A DNA stretch of 64,000 nt from the NCBI RefSeq assembly GCF_025996515.1, contig NZ_BLRH01000014.1, positions 358,560-422,559 of the forward strand, written 5' to 3'. Of the stretch, positions 34,205 to 43,026 are shown piece after piece (the stretch's first letter is position 1; each line of letters opens with the position of its first letter). The notes under the pieces are model-generated. The model did not search any database and was not told the origin of the DNA. It was given only the letters and a program-made list of their open reading frames with translations. The position numbers and the translations under genes are program-made. The DNA comes from Rhizohabitans arisaemae. Lineage in GTDB: Bacteria > Actinomycetota > Actinomycetes > Streptosporangiales > Streptosporangiaceae.

Positions 34205-35951
34205 TCGCGGGCACCCACGCGTTCATCTGTGTTCCTTTTCCTTGTTCGCTGACCACTTCGAGGTTGCCGCCGAGTGCGTTGAGCCGGTCGGCGAGTGTGG
34301 CGAGACCTCTCCGGTGGACCTGATGGAAGGCGAAGCCTTTCCCGTTGTCGATGACGCCGACGCGTAGGCGTCCGTCGGCCTGCGTCAGCCGTACCTCTAT
34401 CTTGGAGGCTCCCGCATGCTTGAGGGCGTTGGCGATGGCCTCGCTGACGGTGAAGTACATCGCCCCTTCGATTTCGTCGGGGAACCGCCGGGCCCGTAAT
34501 CCGGCGTCGGCGATCACCTTGGTCGGTACGGGAAGCCGGGAGCAGCGTTCTTCGACCGCTTCCACCAGGCCGCCTTGGCTGAGTGCCGACGGATGGATTC
34601 CCGCGGCGAGCTCTCGCAGATCGTTCAGGGTTTGCCGGGCTTGTTCCCGTAGCAGTGTCAGAACATCGGGGCCGGCTCCGGTGGCTCGGGCGAGTTCGAG
34701 GCCGGCGATCAACGCCACAAGCTGCTGTTGGACCCCGTCGTGGATGTTGTGCTGGATGCGGCGCCGTTCGGCTTCCTGGGCGTTGACGAGCCGGGTGGCG
34801 AGGGCGGCGCTCTGGATGGCGAGCCCGGCGGGTACGGCGAGCGCCTCCAGGAGCCGCCGGTCGTCGTCGGTGAGTCGGCCGTAGGTTCTCGGCCCGCAGT
34901 GGATTTGTCCGAGTCCACCGTGTACGGGGAGGGTCAGCTCGGGTTCGCCGTCTTCCTCACCGGACACCACACGTGTCCCGTCGCCGAGAGTGATCACGAC
35001 CCAGGTCGTGTCCAGAGTGGCCCGTACGGCCGCCGCGAGTCTGCCGAGCTGTTCGACGGGTTCCGCGGTGTCCTCCAGCGCGGTTCCGAGGCGGGCCAGC
35101 ACCTTTCCCACGCCGGGCCGTACGTCGAACACGACCGTCAGCCGGGATCCACTGATGCCGATCTTGATGTCGAGCAGCTGATGCCGTACCACGGCCACTC
35201 CGATGGAGACGGGCAGCGAGCCGAGGACGGCGGGGAGGCCGAACAGCAACAGGGCGCCCACGCCACTGTTGACGTTGGCGTGATAGTAGGCGACGGCGGC
35301 GAAACCGCAGAGCTGGACGATGAGTCCGGCGACCATCCAGGCGTACTGCCCGCGCTCCCGGGGTTGGCTGCGGCGCCACCGGACGATCAGTCCGATGAGG
35401 ATGACCAGGGCCGAGACGAACATGAACAGCTGACTGAGGCCTATGGCGGCCTGGACCGCGATGAGCCACGGTCGCTCCGAGAAGCCTGCCGGGTTGGGTC
35501 GGTTGTACGGGTCGAAGGGGATGAGCGTGGCTCCGGCCCAGTAGATGAGCTGGACCGCCACGGCGATCCACAGGAAAGGTCGCCATCGGCGTGACGGAAG
35601 CCGTCCGTCGGGAAAGAGCAGCGGGACGAAGACCCAGCAGAGGCCGTAGTAGACGACGAACATGCCGGCGAGCGCCATGAACAGCAGGTTCGGTTGATCG
35701 GACCGGGCGAGGAGACCGACGCCGAGTGCGCCGAGGCCGAGGCTGAGTCCGGTGGCGAGCAGCAGCCAGCCGTACCGCACGTCGGGGCGTCGGAGCACGA
35801 ACAGCCAGCCGAGCGCGGGAAGGGTGAGCGCGAGCGCGGTGAACATCCACTGTGTGGGCGGTGCGGGCAGGCCGGACTCCAGGAGCGCACCGGTTGTCAC
35901 GCTCGCCCCGGCGAGCACCGCCAGCGACCCGGCTAGCGCTTTGGAACCCAT
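34197..35951 (-). CDS. NarL-family sensor histidine kinase with multi-span membrane sensor
   Basis: 584 residues. The first ~265 residues contain about eight hydrophobic segments (LAVLAGASVTTGALL through LLLFGLPAVLGSLPVSIG), so the sensor is membrane-embedded with no large extracellular domain. A short GAF-like stretch follows. The HisKA_3 dimerisation region has the phospho-acceptor His404 in RRRIQHNIHDGVQQQL. The HATPase domain shows the N box (SEAIANALKHAG), VIDNGKGF and a final GTQMNAWVP. It is the first gene of a leftward operon with the overlapping response regulator. A weak GGTGG site precedes the ATG. The signal is unknown. Confidence 0.93.
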   Translation of the reverse strand: MGSKALAGSLAVLAGASVTTGALLESGLPAPPTQWMFTALALTLPALGWLFVLRRPDVRYGWLLLATGLSLGLGALGVGLLARSDQPNLLFMALAGMFVVYYGLCWVFVPLLFPDGRLPSRRWRPFLWIAVAVQLIYWAGATLIPFDPYNRPNPAGFSERPWLIAVQAAIGLSQLFMFVSALVILIGLIVRWRRSQPRERGQYAWMVAGLIVQLCGFAAVAYYHANVNSGVGALLLFGLPAVLGSLPVSIGVAVVRHQLLDIKIGISGSRLTVVFDVRPGVGKVLARLGTALEDTAEPVEQLGRLAAAVRATLDTTWVVITLGDGTRVVSGEEDGEPELTLPVHGGLGQIHCGPRTYGRLTDDDRRLLEALAVPAGLAIQSAALATRLVNAQEAERRRIQHNIHDGVQQQLVALIAGLELARATGAGPDVLTLLREQARQTLNDLRELAAGIHPSALSQGGLVEAVEERCSRLPVPTKVIADAGLRARRFPDEIEGAMYFTVSEAIANALKHAGASKIEVRLTQADGRLRVGVIDNGKGFAFHQVHRRGLATLADRLNALGGNLEVVSEQGKGTQMNAWVPANA

Positions 35952-36106
35952 GGACCACCATCGTGAGGGTTGTTCGTTTGGACGTATAGGAGGTTAACCG
36001 CATACTTTTGGCGGATATCCCCAGCTCAGAAGCCGGTGGTTCGCCGGGTGGGTTGGTCGCGCGGGCTCCGGTTGAGTGGAGGTACGCCAGAAGATGAGGA
36101 GCTTCC

Positions 36107-37474
36107 ATGCAGAGGGTACGAGGCCTCGCGGTCGCCGTTGCCATGACGTCTGTCGCGGTTACGGCGTGCGCCGGGGAAGCGGGCACCGCCACCGCGACGA
36201 CAACCGCAGCCACGCGGTCTCAGGCGGCGGCACCGGCTCCGGAGATCCCCGCCACCAAAGTCGGCGACCGGCTGCGCTGGGTGCTCGACGCGGTGAACCG
36301 GACACCGATCGCGGAGAGCGAGCTGAACGAGCATTTCGCCGCGGCGTTCCTGCAGCAGGTGACGGCCGCCAGGCTCAATGAGATCTTCAAGAGCTTGCAG
36401 GGGATGAAGCTGGACAAACTCACCGACGTTCAGCCGACCGCGCTGGCCGGTGATGTGACCGTGGCCGGCCAGAAACTCGTACTCACCATCTCGGTGGACA
36501 CCTCCGGCAAGATCGACGGGCTGGTCTTCCGGCCGCCGCAGACTCCCAGGCCCACGCCGGCCAGCTGGAACGAGCTCGGCGAACGGCTGCGCAAGACCGC
36601 ACCCAAGGTGACCTTCCTCGCGGCCGAGGTGACCAAGGACAGCAAATGCCGCCCCGTCTACTCGGTCTCGCCGAACGAAGCCCGCCCACTCGGCTCGATG
36701 TTCAAGTTGTACGTGCTCGGCGCGGTCGCCGAGCGGATCGACGACGGTGACTTCCGCTGGAACACCCAGCTGACCATCAAGCCGGAGCTGAGAAGCCCAA
36801 GCGGCACGCTTTACGACAAGCCGGACGGCAGCAAGGTGACCGTTCAGGAAGCCGCCAACCTCATGATCTCCATCAGTGACAACACCGGCACCGACCTGTT
36901 GATCCACAAGGCGGGCCGCGCGAAGACCGAGGAGATCGATCGGGAATGGTCCAAGAACGCCAAGCGTAACGTCCCCTTTCTCACCACACGGGAAATGCTG
37001 GTGATGAAGGCGATCGACTATCCCAAGCACGCCAAGCGCTACCTGTCCTTCAACACCAAAAACCAGAAACTCGCCTACCTGAAGAACACCGTCGCCAAGC
37101 TCCCCGTGGACAAGGTGACGCTGTGGCCCAAGCCCCGCGACATCGAGACCATCGAATGGTTCGGCTCAGCCAATGACATGTGCCGGGCCCACGCCGAACT
37201 CCGCAAACTCACCGACAAGAATGTCGGCCAGGCGATGTCGATCAACGACGGCGGACTGGCCCTCGACGCCAAGCAATGGCCGTCGGTCTGGTTCAAGGGC
37301 GGATCCGAACCGGGCGTCGTCGACCTCGGCTACTCGGCACGTACGGCCGACGGCAAGACCTACTTCGTCACCGTCATGGCGTCCAACCCCACCGAGGTCT
37401 TCGACGACGCGGAAATCGCCAACGAACTCCTCTCCCTGACCCGTGGCGCGTTCACGCTGATGGTGCAGAGCTGA
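36107..37474 (+). CDS. Lipoprotein with N-terminal Orf12/LpqF-type domain and serine beta-lactamase-like domain
   Basis: 455 residues; ATG 36107 has GAGGAG 5 nt upstream. A lipobox (SVAVTAC) predicts membrane anchoring at Cys21. Residues about 45-140 form a small domain (VGDRLRWVLDAVNRTPIAESELNEHF...) also found alone in the next two lipoproteins. Residues 150-455 are a class A beta-lactamase/DD-peptidase fold: SxxK in GSMFKLYVLG, SDN in SISDNTGTDLL and KGG (in place of KTG) in VWFKGGSEPG. The layout resembles Orf12 of the clavulanate cluster and mycobacterial LpqF. Whether it hydrolyses beta-lactams, peptides or esters cannot be told from sequence. Confidence 0.87.
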   Translation: MQRVRGLAVAVAMTSVAVTACAGEAGTATATTTAATRSQAAAPAPEIPATKVGDRLRWVLDAVNRTPIAESELNEHFAAAFLQQVTAARLNEIFKSLQGMKLDKLTDVQPTALAGDVTVAGQKLVLTISVDTSGKIDGLVFRPPQTPRPTPASWNELGERLRKTAPKVTFLAAEVTKDSKCRPVYSVSPNEARPLGSMFKLYVLGAVAERIDDGDFRWNTQLTIKPELRSPSGTLYDKPDGSKVTVQEAANLMISISDNTGTDLLIHKAGRAKTEEIDREWSKNAKRNVPFLTTREMLVMKAIDYPKHAKRYLSFNTKNQKLAYLKNTVAKLPVDKVTLWPKPRDIETIEWFGSANDMCRAHAELRKLTDKNVGQAMSINDGGLALDAKQWPSVWFKGGSEPGVVDLGYSARTADGKTYFVTVMASNPTEVFDDAEIANELLSLTRGAFTLMVQS

Positions 37475-37898
37475 GGTTTGCCGCCGTTGTAGACGGATGG
37501 ACGCGGGCGTGCCCGGTCTCGCGTCGGCGGCCTCCGTCGCCCGTGGATACCGACGATCACCACTGAGCCGGTACGGGCTGCGCCCGAGCTCCCGCTGAAC
37601 GAGGGCCGGGTGCTCGGGCGGCCTTCGGCCGTACAGGCGCTGTACGTCGTTCAGGGTGGAAGCCGTACCGGGTTCGGGCGTCACGGCTGTGCTGGTTGAG
37701 GGGGTGGGCGCTGCCCCCGAGCTCTCGCCGAGCGGGGATCCGATGCTTGCCCGGCCTGCGGCCGTATAGGATCCGACAGCCAACCTCGTGAAGCTCACCG
37801 TGTCGACGGTGCGGCAGAGGTCGGTCCACCAAGACCCTCATGGTTCGGGCGCCGAGTCTGGTTAGGTATGGGGACGTCTTTCGTCATGGAGAGTTCCT
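37475..37898. other. Intergenic region with two imperfect repeat copies
   Basis: No gene is supported. Two related segments (37571-37645 and 37702-37777) share GGGC-GCTGC-CCCGAGCTC and end in GGCC-GCGGCCGTA. A third, shorter relative lies at 38868-38912. Confidence 0.45.
37571..37777. repeat. Pair of imperfect ~75-bp intergenic repeats
   Basis: Copy 1 at 37571-37645 and copy 2 at 37702-37777 align over CCCGAGCTC-CGC-GA-CG and GCCCGG/GGGCGG-CCT-CGGCCGTA. The 15-mer GGTACGGGCTGCGCC beginning copy 1 also occurs in the gap after the desaturase gene (about 62640), and GACGGGCTGCGCC occurs after the lipoprotein gene at 38868. Confidence 0.45.
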
Positions 37899-38303
37899 AT
37901 GCCCATTCCAGTGAGTCCCCTGCGAGTTCTTGCGATCGCACTAGCCCTGGCAATTTCGGTTATCACTGTGACGGCGTGCTCCGCCGAGCCAGAGAAACCG
38001 GTGACAATCCCGAGCTCCGAGGTTGGCAAGCAGCTGAGCTGGCTGGTCGGAGCGTTGCCCAGGCTGCCACTCAAGGAGAACGAGCTTAAGGAGCATTTCA
38101 CTGAGTCCTGGCTCGCGGAGTTCCCCGTGGCGAAGACCAACGAGTTCCTGCACGACTCGCGGGATCTCAAACTGGAGAAGCTGATTGAAGAAAAGCCGGA
38201 GAAGCTGGTGGCGCGGATTGTGAGTTTCGGCCAGGCTTACCGGCTCACCATTGGGGTGGACGAGAAGAACAAGATCGACCTCCTTGAGATCGTTGGCTTC
38301 TAA
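37899..38303 (+). CDS. Small lipoprotein, stand-alone Orf12/LpqF N-terminal-type domain (1)
   Basis: 134 residues; ATG 37899 has GGAGAG 5 nt upstream. A lipobox (TVTACSAE) follows a clear signal sequence. The mature part (VGKQLSWLVGALPRLPLKENELKEHF, then FPVAKTNEFLHDSRDLKLEKL) aligns along its length with the N-terminal domain of the 36107 protein and with the 38371 protein, and then stops: no catalytic domain follows. It could bind the same ligand or partner as the full-length protein. Function is unknown. Confidence 0.82.
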   Translation: MPIPVSPLRVLAIALALAISVITVTACSAEPEKPVTIPSSEVGKQLSWLVGALPRLPLKENELKEHFTESWLAEFPVAKTNEFLHDSRDLKLEKLIEEKPEKLVARIVSFGQAYRLTIGVDEKNKIDLLEIVGF

Positions 38304-38370
38304 GCCCGGAGACAGCCGGTTCCGGCCAGCTGTGAAAGCAATTGCTGAAAGCGCCTTGGGGGAGATTCAA

Positions 38371-38850
38371 ATGTCCGTATCCGCGAGACTCTTACGGATT
38401 CCCGTGATCGTCCTGGCCTTAGCCATCTCGGTTGGCACCCTGGCTGCGTGTTCCTCGGCGCCGAAAGGTTCCGTCGCGGGGGTGACGGAATCGGCTGAGC
38501 CGGTCACCTCCACGCCTTCCGCACGGGACGAGACCCCTGTGGCGGAGTCCACGGTCAAGATTCCCGACAGTCCGGTCGGGAGGCATGTGACCTGGCTGCT
38601 TGGCGCGCTGAAGCGGCTGCCACTCGCTGAGGAGGAGCTGGCGGACCACTTCGCCCCGGAGTATCTGGACACCTTCCCGGTGGAGCAGACGAACGCGTTC
38701 CTGTCGGGTATCCGGAGTCTGGAGTTTGTGGAGCTCACCAAGGTGTACGCCACCAGGTTGGAGGGCCGCGTGGTCGTCGACGGCGTTGCACGCGGGATCC
38801 TGATCACGATGGATGAGACGGACAGGCTCATGATCGTCGAGATCAAGTAG
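38371..38850 (+). CDS. Small lipoprotein, stand-alone Orf12/LpqF N-terminal-type domain (2)
   Basis: 159 residues; ATG 38371 is preceded by GGGGGAG at about 6 nt, which excludes an in-frame start at 38251 overlapping the previous gene. The lipobox is TLAACSSA. A Ser/Thr/Glu-rich linker of about 45 residues precedes the shared domain (VGRHVTWLLGALKRLPLAEEELADHF, then FPVEQTNAFLSGIRSLEFVEL). It starts 67 bp after its paralogue in the same direction, consistent with tandem duplication. Function is unknown. Confidence 0.82.
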   Translation: MSVSARLLRIPVIVLALAISVGTLAACSSAPKGSVAGVTESAEPVTSTPSARDETPVAESTVKIPDSPVGRHVTWLLGALKRLPLAEEELADHFAPEYLDTFPVEQTNAFLSGIRSLEFVELTKVYATRLEGRVVVDGVARGILITMDETDRLMIVEIK

Positions 38851-38958
38851 TGCGAAAGCCCGATGCAGACGGGCTGCGCCTACGCGCTCAGGCGGCCGGC
38901 GGCCGTACCCGGAATGTCCGCGCGGCGGTCTTCGCATCCGCCGCGCAGTCCGGCGAGG

Positions 38959-40293
38959 TCAGGGGTGGGCGGGTTTGGTGAAGGTGGCGTACATGGCTTC
39001 GCGGCCGACGAGTTTGACGCGTTCGCCGCGGGCGAGGCTGCGGGCCAAGGCGGCTTCGGCGGCTTCGATGGCGAGCCAGTTCTCGTAGACGACCACGGCG
39101 GTGCCGCGCTGCTTGAGCAGGTCGTCGAGGCGGGGCTTGCCGGGGTCGCCGCCGGGGATGTCGGCGACGAGGGAGCGCACGGTTTCGGCGGCGTCGGATT
39201 TGTTGGTGCCGATGACACCGGTGGGGCCGCGTTTGAGCCAGCCGGCGACGTAGGTCCCGGGGATGGGCTGCCCGGTTTCGTCGAGGACGCGGCCTGCGCG
39301 GTTGGGGACGACTTTGGCCCGGTTGTCGAACGGGACGTCGGGGAGGGGAACGCTCTGGTAGCCGACGGAGCGCAGGACCATGCCGACGGGGAGCGTCTCG
39401 TATTCACCGGTTCCGACGACGGAGCCGGTTTCGTCGAGGTGGGTCCGTTCGAGGCGCAGGGCTTCCACCCGGTCGGTGCCGATGATCTCCACGGGGCGGA
39501 GCCAGAAGCGGACGTTGAGCCGTCGGGGGCGTCCTTCGGGGACGCGTTCGGCCCACTCCTGGATGACCGTGACGTTGTTCTTGATCTGCCGCGGGTAGTC
39601 GCCTTCGGGGACGACGGCCTCGTCGGCGGGGACGACCACGTCGGCACCGGGGAGGTCGCCGAGTTCGCGAAGCTCCTTGGTGGTGAACTTGGCGTGTTCG
39701 GGGCCGCGTCGCCCGATCATGTGGATCTCCCGGACCTCGCTCTTGTCCAAGATCTGCAGGACGGGCTCGGGGACGTCGGTCTCCCGGAGCTCCGGAGCGG
39801 TCTTGGCGACGATCCGTACGACGTCGACGGCGACGTTGCCCACGCCGATGACGGCGACGGCGGGCACGTCGAGGCTGAAGGCCTCGGGTGACATGTCGGG
39901 GTGGCCGCAGTACCAGTTCACGAAGTCGGTGGCGGCCACGCTGCCGGGCAGGTCCTCACCGGGGATGCCGAGTTTGCGGTCGACCATGGCGCCGGTGCAG
40001 TACACGACGGCGTCGTAGCAGGTCAGCAGGTCTGCGGCGGATACGTCGGTGCCCAGCTCGACTCCGCCGAGGAAGCGCACGCCGGGGGTCTCCAGGACAC
40101 GCTTGAGATAGTTGGCGATGGACTTGATCGAGGTATGATCCGGGGCGACGCCGTATCTCACCAGCCCGTAGGGGGTGGGGAGGCGGTCGATGACGTCGAT
40201 CTCGACGGGCCCGAAGGCCTGCTTGGTGAGGGCCTCGGCGGTGTATATCCCAGCTGGACCCGATCCGACCACGGCCACGCGTAGGGAAGTCAC
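38959..40293 (-). CDS. fprA: Ferredoxin/flavodoxin--NADP+ reductase, adrenodoxin reductase (FprA) type
   Basis: About 444 residues from GTG 40293 (VTSLRVAVVGSGPAG); a TTG at 40314 would add seven residues. The FAD-binding dinucleotide motif GSGPAGIYTAE is at the N-terminus, and YDAVVYCTGA and the NADP-binding VIGVGNVAVDVVRI (GxGxxA/G type) are present. A conserved TGVIGTNKSDAAETV segment is near the C-terminus. These match the mitochondrial adrenodoxin-reductase/FprA family, which passes electrons from NADPH to ferredoxins, for example for P450s. No ferredoxin or P450 gene is adjacent. The start has only a weak ribosome binding site. Confidence 0.92.
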   Translation of the reverse strand: MTSLRVAVVGSGPAGIYTAEALTKQAFGPVEIDVIDRLPTPYGLVRYGVAPDHTSIKSIANYLKRVLETPGVRFLGGVELGTDVSAADLLTCYDAVVYCTGAMVDRKLGIPGEDLPGSVAATDFVNWYCGHPDMSPEAFSLDVPAVAVIGVGNVAVDVVRIVAKTAPELRETDVPEPVLQILDKSEVREIHMIGRRGPEHAKFTTKELRELGDLPGADVVVPADEAVVPEGDYPRQIKNNVTVIQEWAERVPEGRPRRLNVRFWLRPVEIIGTDRVEALRLERTHLDETGSVVGTGEYETLPVGMVLRSVGYQSVPLPDVPFDNRAKVVPNRAGRVLDETGQPIPGTYVAGWLKRGPTGVIGTNKSDAAETVRSLVADIPGGDPGKPRLDDLLKQRGTAVVVYENWLAIEAAEAALARSLARGERVKLVGREAMYATFTKPAHP

Positions 40294-40475
40294 GGCTCGA
40301 TTGTGACATATCAAGAATCAGCAGCTTGATTGCAGCGCGGGGACGGCGGTACGCCGTGTCATGGCACCTGGTCGCCCGGTCGGGACCGTCAGGGCCGTGA
40401 CCTTAGACGTCGAGGCCGCTTTAGGCCCGATCAAGCCTGTCCGATCCCATCAAGATGGTGACTGGTTGTAATATT

Positions 40476-40491
40476 TGTGATTTGTATCACA
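40476..40491. promoter_or_regulatory. Perfect CRP-type palindrome TGTGA-N6-TCACA
   Basis: All ten consensus positions match (40476-40480 and 40487-40491). It lies in an AT-rich patch in the divergent gap, 183 bp from the fprA start and 372 bp from the S8 protease start. A second perfect copy is at 6711-6726. Confidence 0.5.
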
Positions 40492-40670
40492 TTCATCATT
40501 TGTCCGAGAAAAGCAGGTTTTGCCGCCCTTGTAAGTAGGGCAGGCCACAGGCCCCGACCGCCCGGCAGGGGCGGCACTCACCGTAAAAGGCGGATAAAAG
40601 CTCACATAGTGAGGTTGGAACCGCTCGCCTTGCCCGGCCGGGCTTGGCGGCCGATCCGCCGCAGGTCAAG

Positions 40671-40691
40671 CATGTCACCGAGAGTGACATG
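40671..40691. promoter_or_regulatory. 8-bp inverted repeat CATGTCAC-N5-GTGACATG
   Basis: Perfect arms with spacer CGAGA, 173 bp upstream of the S8 protease start. A regulator site or a short mRNA hairpin is possible. Confidence 0.4.
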
Positions 40692-40863
40692 AAGGTTTGA
40701 TGGTCTAGGCCGGGGTGAACCACTTGAGCGTGACCAGGCGGACGCCGTACTCAGACCCATGGGATGCCGGAGGCATACCTGCGTTTGTCAGAGTCCCTCC
40801 GCCTTCAAGATCGGTTGGTATGTTTGCCCATCAAGGGGGAGCAACCCCGATAAAGGAGGATCC

Positions 40864-42420
40864 ATGGGCGGCATGGGCAGGCTCTTGATCGCCGGGGCGG
40901 TGTCGGCCGCCTTGATCGCGGTCGCCTCGGTGGTGCCCGCGGGTGACACCACATCGGGGATGACGGCGGAGTACGTCGTGCTCCTCGCCGACGGCAGGCG
41001 TACCGAAGGACTCGCCGCGATCGACCGCGCCGGGGGTGTGGTCGTCGGGGAGAACTCAGAGATCGGGGTCGTGCTCGTCGAGTCCGCCGACGCCGGATTC
41101 TCCGCCGCCGTGTCCCCGCAGGTGGCCGGGGTGACCCGCAACACCGTGGTGGGACGTACGGCCGCCGCGGCCGGGCGGGCCGAGGCGGAGCCGACCTCCG
41201 CCGCGATGGCGGCGCCGGCACCGCTCAAGGCCGAGCCGCTCGCCGGGCGCCAGTGGGACATGAAGATGATCGGCGCGACCGTCGACGGCTCCTACAAGCG
41301 GGCGCCGGGGAGCAAGAAGGTGCTCGTCGGTGTGATCGACTCGGGCATCGACGGCAAGCACCCCGACATCGCGCCCAACTTCAACCGGGCGCTCAGCCGT
41401 AACTTCGTCGACAGCGACCCGGTCGACTTCGACGGGGACGGCCACGGGACGCACGTCGCGAGCGTCATCGGCTCGCCGCTCAACGGCCTGGGGATGGCCG
41501 GGGTCGCCCCGAACGTCTCGCTGGTCAACCTGCGGGTCGCCACCGACGACGGATTCTTCTTCCTCAAGCCGACCCTGGACGCGATCACCTACGCCGGCCG
41601 GGTCGGCATCGACGTGCTCAACATGAGTTTCTACATCGACCCCTGGCTCTTCAACTGCCCGAACAACCCCGCGGACTCGGCGGCGGAGCGCGCCCAGCAG
41701 CGCACGATCATCAGTGCGACGCAGCGGGCGCTCGACTACGCCCGTTCCCGGGGCGTGACCCTGATCGCCGCGCTCGGCAACGAGGGCGTCGACCTCGGGC
41801 GCCCCACGGTGGACACCGCGAGCCCCAACTTCCCCGAGGGCTCGGCCAAGGAGCGGAAGATCAACAACTCCTGTGTCTCGGTCCCGGCCGAGTCCAAGGG
41901 CGTGGTCGCGGTCTCCTCGGTCGGCCCGCTCAAGCGCAAGGCCGAGTACTCCAACTACGGCATCGAGCAGACCGACATCTCGGCCCCCGGCGGCGACGCC
42001 GGACAGGGCGGCACCCGGGCGCGGGTGCTCGGCGCGGCGCCCGAGGCGGTGCTGCGGAAGAACGGGCTGCTGAACGAGGACGGATCGCCCAAGGCCGATG
42101 CGCCGGTGGTCCGGGAGTGCCAGCTCGGCCGCTGCTACTACTACCAGTACCTTCAGGGCACCTCGATGGCCGCTCCGCACGTGGCCGGGGTCGCGGCGAT
42201 CATCGTCAGCCGGTTCGGGCGGCCGGGGCTCGGCGGTCTGGCGCTCAGCCCGTCGACGACCGAGGCGAAGCTGTACGCCACGGCGACCCCGACCGGCTGC
42301 CCCTCCTCGGGCGGTACCCGTTACGCCGACGCCAACCACAGCTGCACCGGGACGAAGGCCAGGAACGGCTTCTACGGCCGGGGCATCGTCAACGCGTTGA
42401 ATGCCGCGACGCGCGGGTAG
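40864..42420 (+). CDS. Secreted S8 (subtilisin-like) serine protease
   Basis: 518 residues from ATG 40864, next to a perfect AAAGGAGGA; an upstream in-frame ATG at 40759 gives a Cys-rich stretch unlike a signal peptide. A signal peptide (MGGMGRLLIAGAVSAALIAV) is followed by an I9-like pro-region (AEYVVLLADGRRTEGLAAIDRAGG) to about residue 120. Catalytic Asp159 (GVIDSGIDG), His194 (GDGHGTHVAS) and Ser434 (GTSMAAPHVAG) are all present. An extended segment of about 60 residues precedes the Ser region (APGGDAGQGGTRARVLG). It has no PA domain, unlike the protease at 1865. It may be controlled by the CRP-type site upstream. Confidence 0.92.
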   Translation: MGGMGRLLIAGAVSAALIAVASVVPAGDTTSGMTAEYVVLLADGRRTEGLAAIDRAGGVVVGENSEIGVVLVESADAGFSAAVSPQVAGVTRNTVVGRTAAAAGRAEAEPTSAAMAAPAPLKAEPLAGRQWDMKMIGATVDGSYKRAPGSKKVLVGVIDSGIDGKHPDIAPNFNRALSRNFVDSDPVDFDGDGHGTHVASVIGSPLNGLGMAGVAPNVSLVNLRVATDDGFFFLKPTLDAITYAGRVGIDVLNMSFYIDPWLFNCPNNPADSAAERAQQRTIISATQRALDYARSRGVTLIAALGNEGVDLGRPTVDTASPNFPEGSAKERKINNSCVSVPAESKGVVAVSSVGPLKRKAEYSNYGIEQTDISAPGGDAGQGGTRARVLGAAPEAVLRKNGLLNEDGSPKADAPVVRECQLGRCYYYQYLQGTSMAAPHVAGVAAIIVSRFGRPGLGGLALSPSTTEAKLYATATPTGCPSSGGTRYADANHSCTGTKARNGFYGRGIVNALNAATRG

Positions 42421-42520
42421 CGGCTCATCTCGGTTCCAACTCCCCGCGGAGATTCTCCTCGCGGAGGGTTTGCGGTCAAACCCCGTGACGCGGGCGGGCG
42501 TGGATGGCACGCTCAGTCAC

Positions 42521-42946
42521 ATGAGGGGGCGTGGGAGCGAGGGTGGGGCCCGGCGGTACGAGGCGCTGGGCCGGGTCATGGCGGCGTTGACGAGTGAGCC
42601 TGAGCTTCTTCAGGCCTGCCGTGACCTGACCTGGTGGCGGGGGACCGACCACAGCTGGCACATCGAGTGGACCGACGGGCCGTACGCCTCGGAGCTCGCG
42701 GTCTTGCTCACCGAGCGCATCCGGGTGCCCGGGTTCGTCGGCCGCCTCGCCGGTCCGGCCGGCCCAGCCACCCAGTCGTCCGCGAGCCTGGACGTCATGG
42801 GGGTGCGGTTCGTCCTGCGGGCGCTGGATCCGCTGGGCCGGGATCGCGGCCGGGTCCGGACGGGGCCGTGGCGGATACGCGACGCGCTGGACACGCGGCG
42901 CCGTACCCCGTCTCCGCAGCCATGGGAGAAGCTCCTCGGCGGCTAG
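42521..42946 (+). CDS. Hypothetical protein
   Basis: About 141 residues from ATG 42521; the frame is open to 42401 and no start has a good ribosome binding site, so the N-terminus is uncertain (GTG 42479 is another choice). It is soluble and Arg-rich at both ends, with a central ACRDLTWWRGTDHSWHIEWTDGP segment. I do not recognise a family. Codon bias is normal for the genome, which supports it being a gene. Confidence 0.6.
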   Translation: MRGRGSEGGARRYEALGRVMAALTSEPELLQACRDLTWWRGTDHSWHIEWTDGPYASELAVLLTERIRVPGFVGRLAGPAGPATQSSASLDVMGVRFVLRALDPLGRDRGRVRTGPWRIRDALDTRRRTPSPQPWEKLLGG

Positions 42947-43026
42947 CCTGTCAAGGGAATTTTGTCCATTTTTAAGATGCCTATACCTATTACTGGAGGG
43001 CGTAGGCGACTTTTCTGGGCAGAACA

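Larger units (their letters stand above)
40294..40863. other. Divergent intergenic region between fprA and the S8 protease gene
   Basis: No gene is supported. It contains the CRP-type palindrome (40476-40491), the inverted repeat at 40671-40691 and a strong AAAGGAGGA site just before ATG 40864. The untranslated leader of the protease gene may be long. I looked for a riboswitch fold and saw none I could name. Confidence 0.45.

Noticed and set aside
40500..40860. Riboswitch upstream of the S8 protease gene
   Set aside because: Several short hairpins are possible, but no conserved core of a riboswitch class I know could be recognised.
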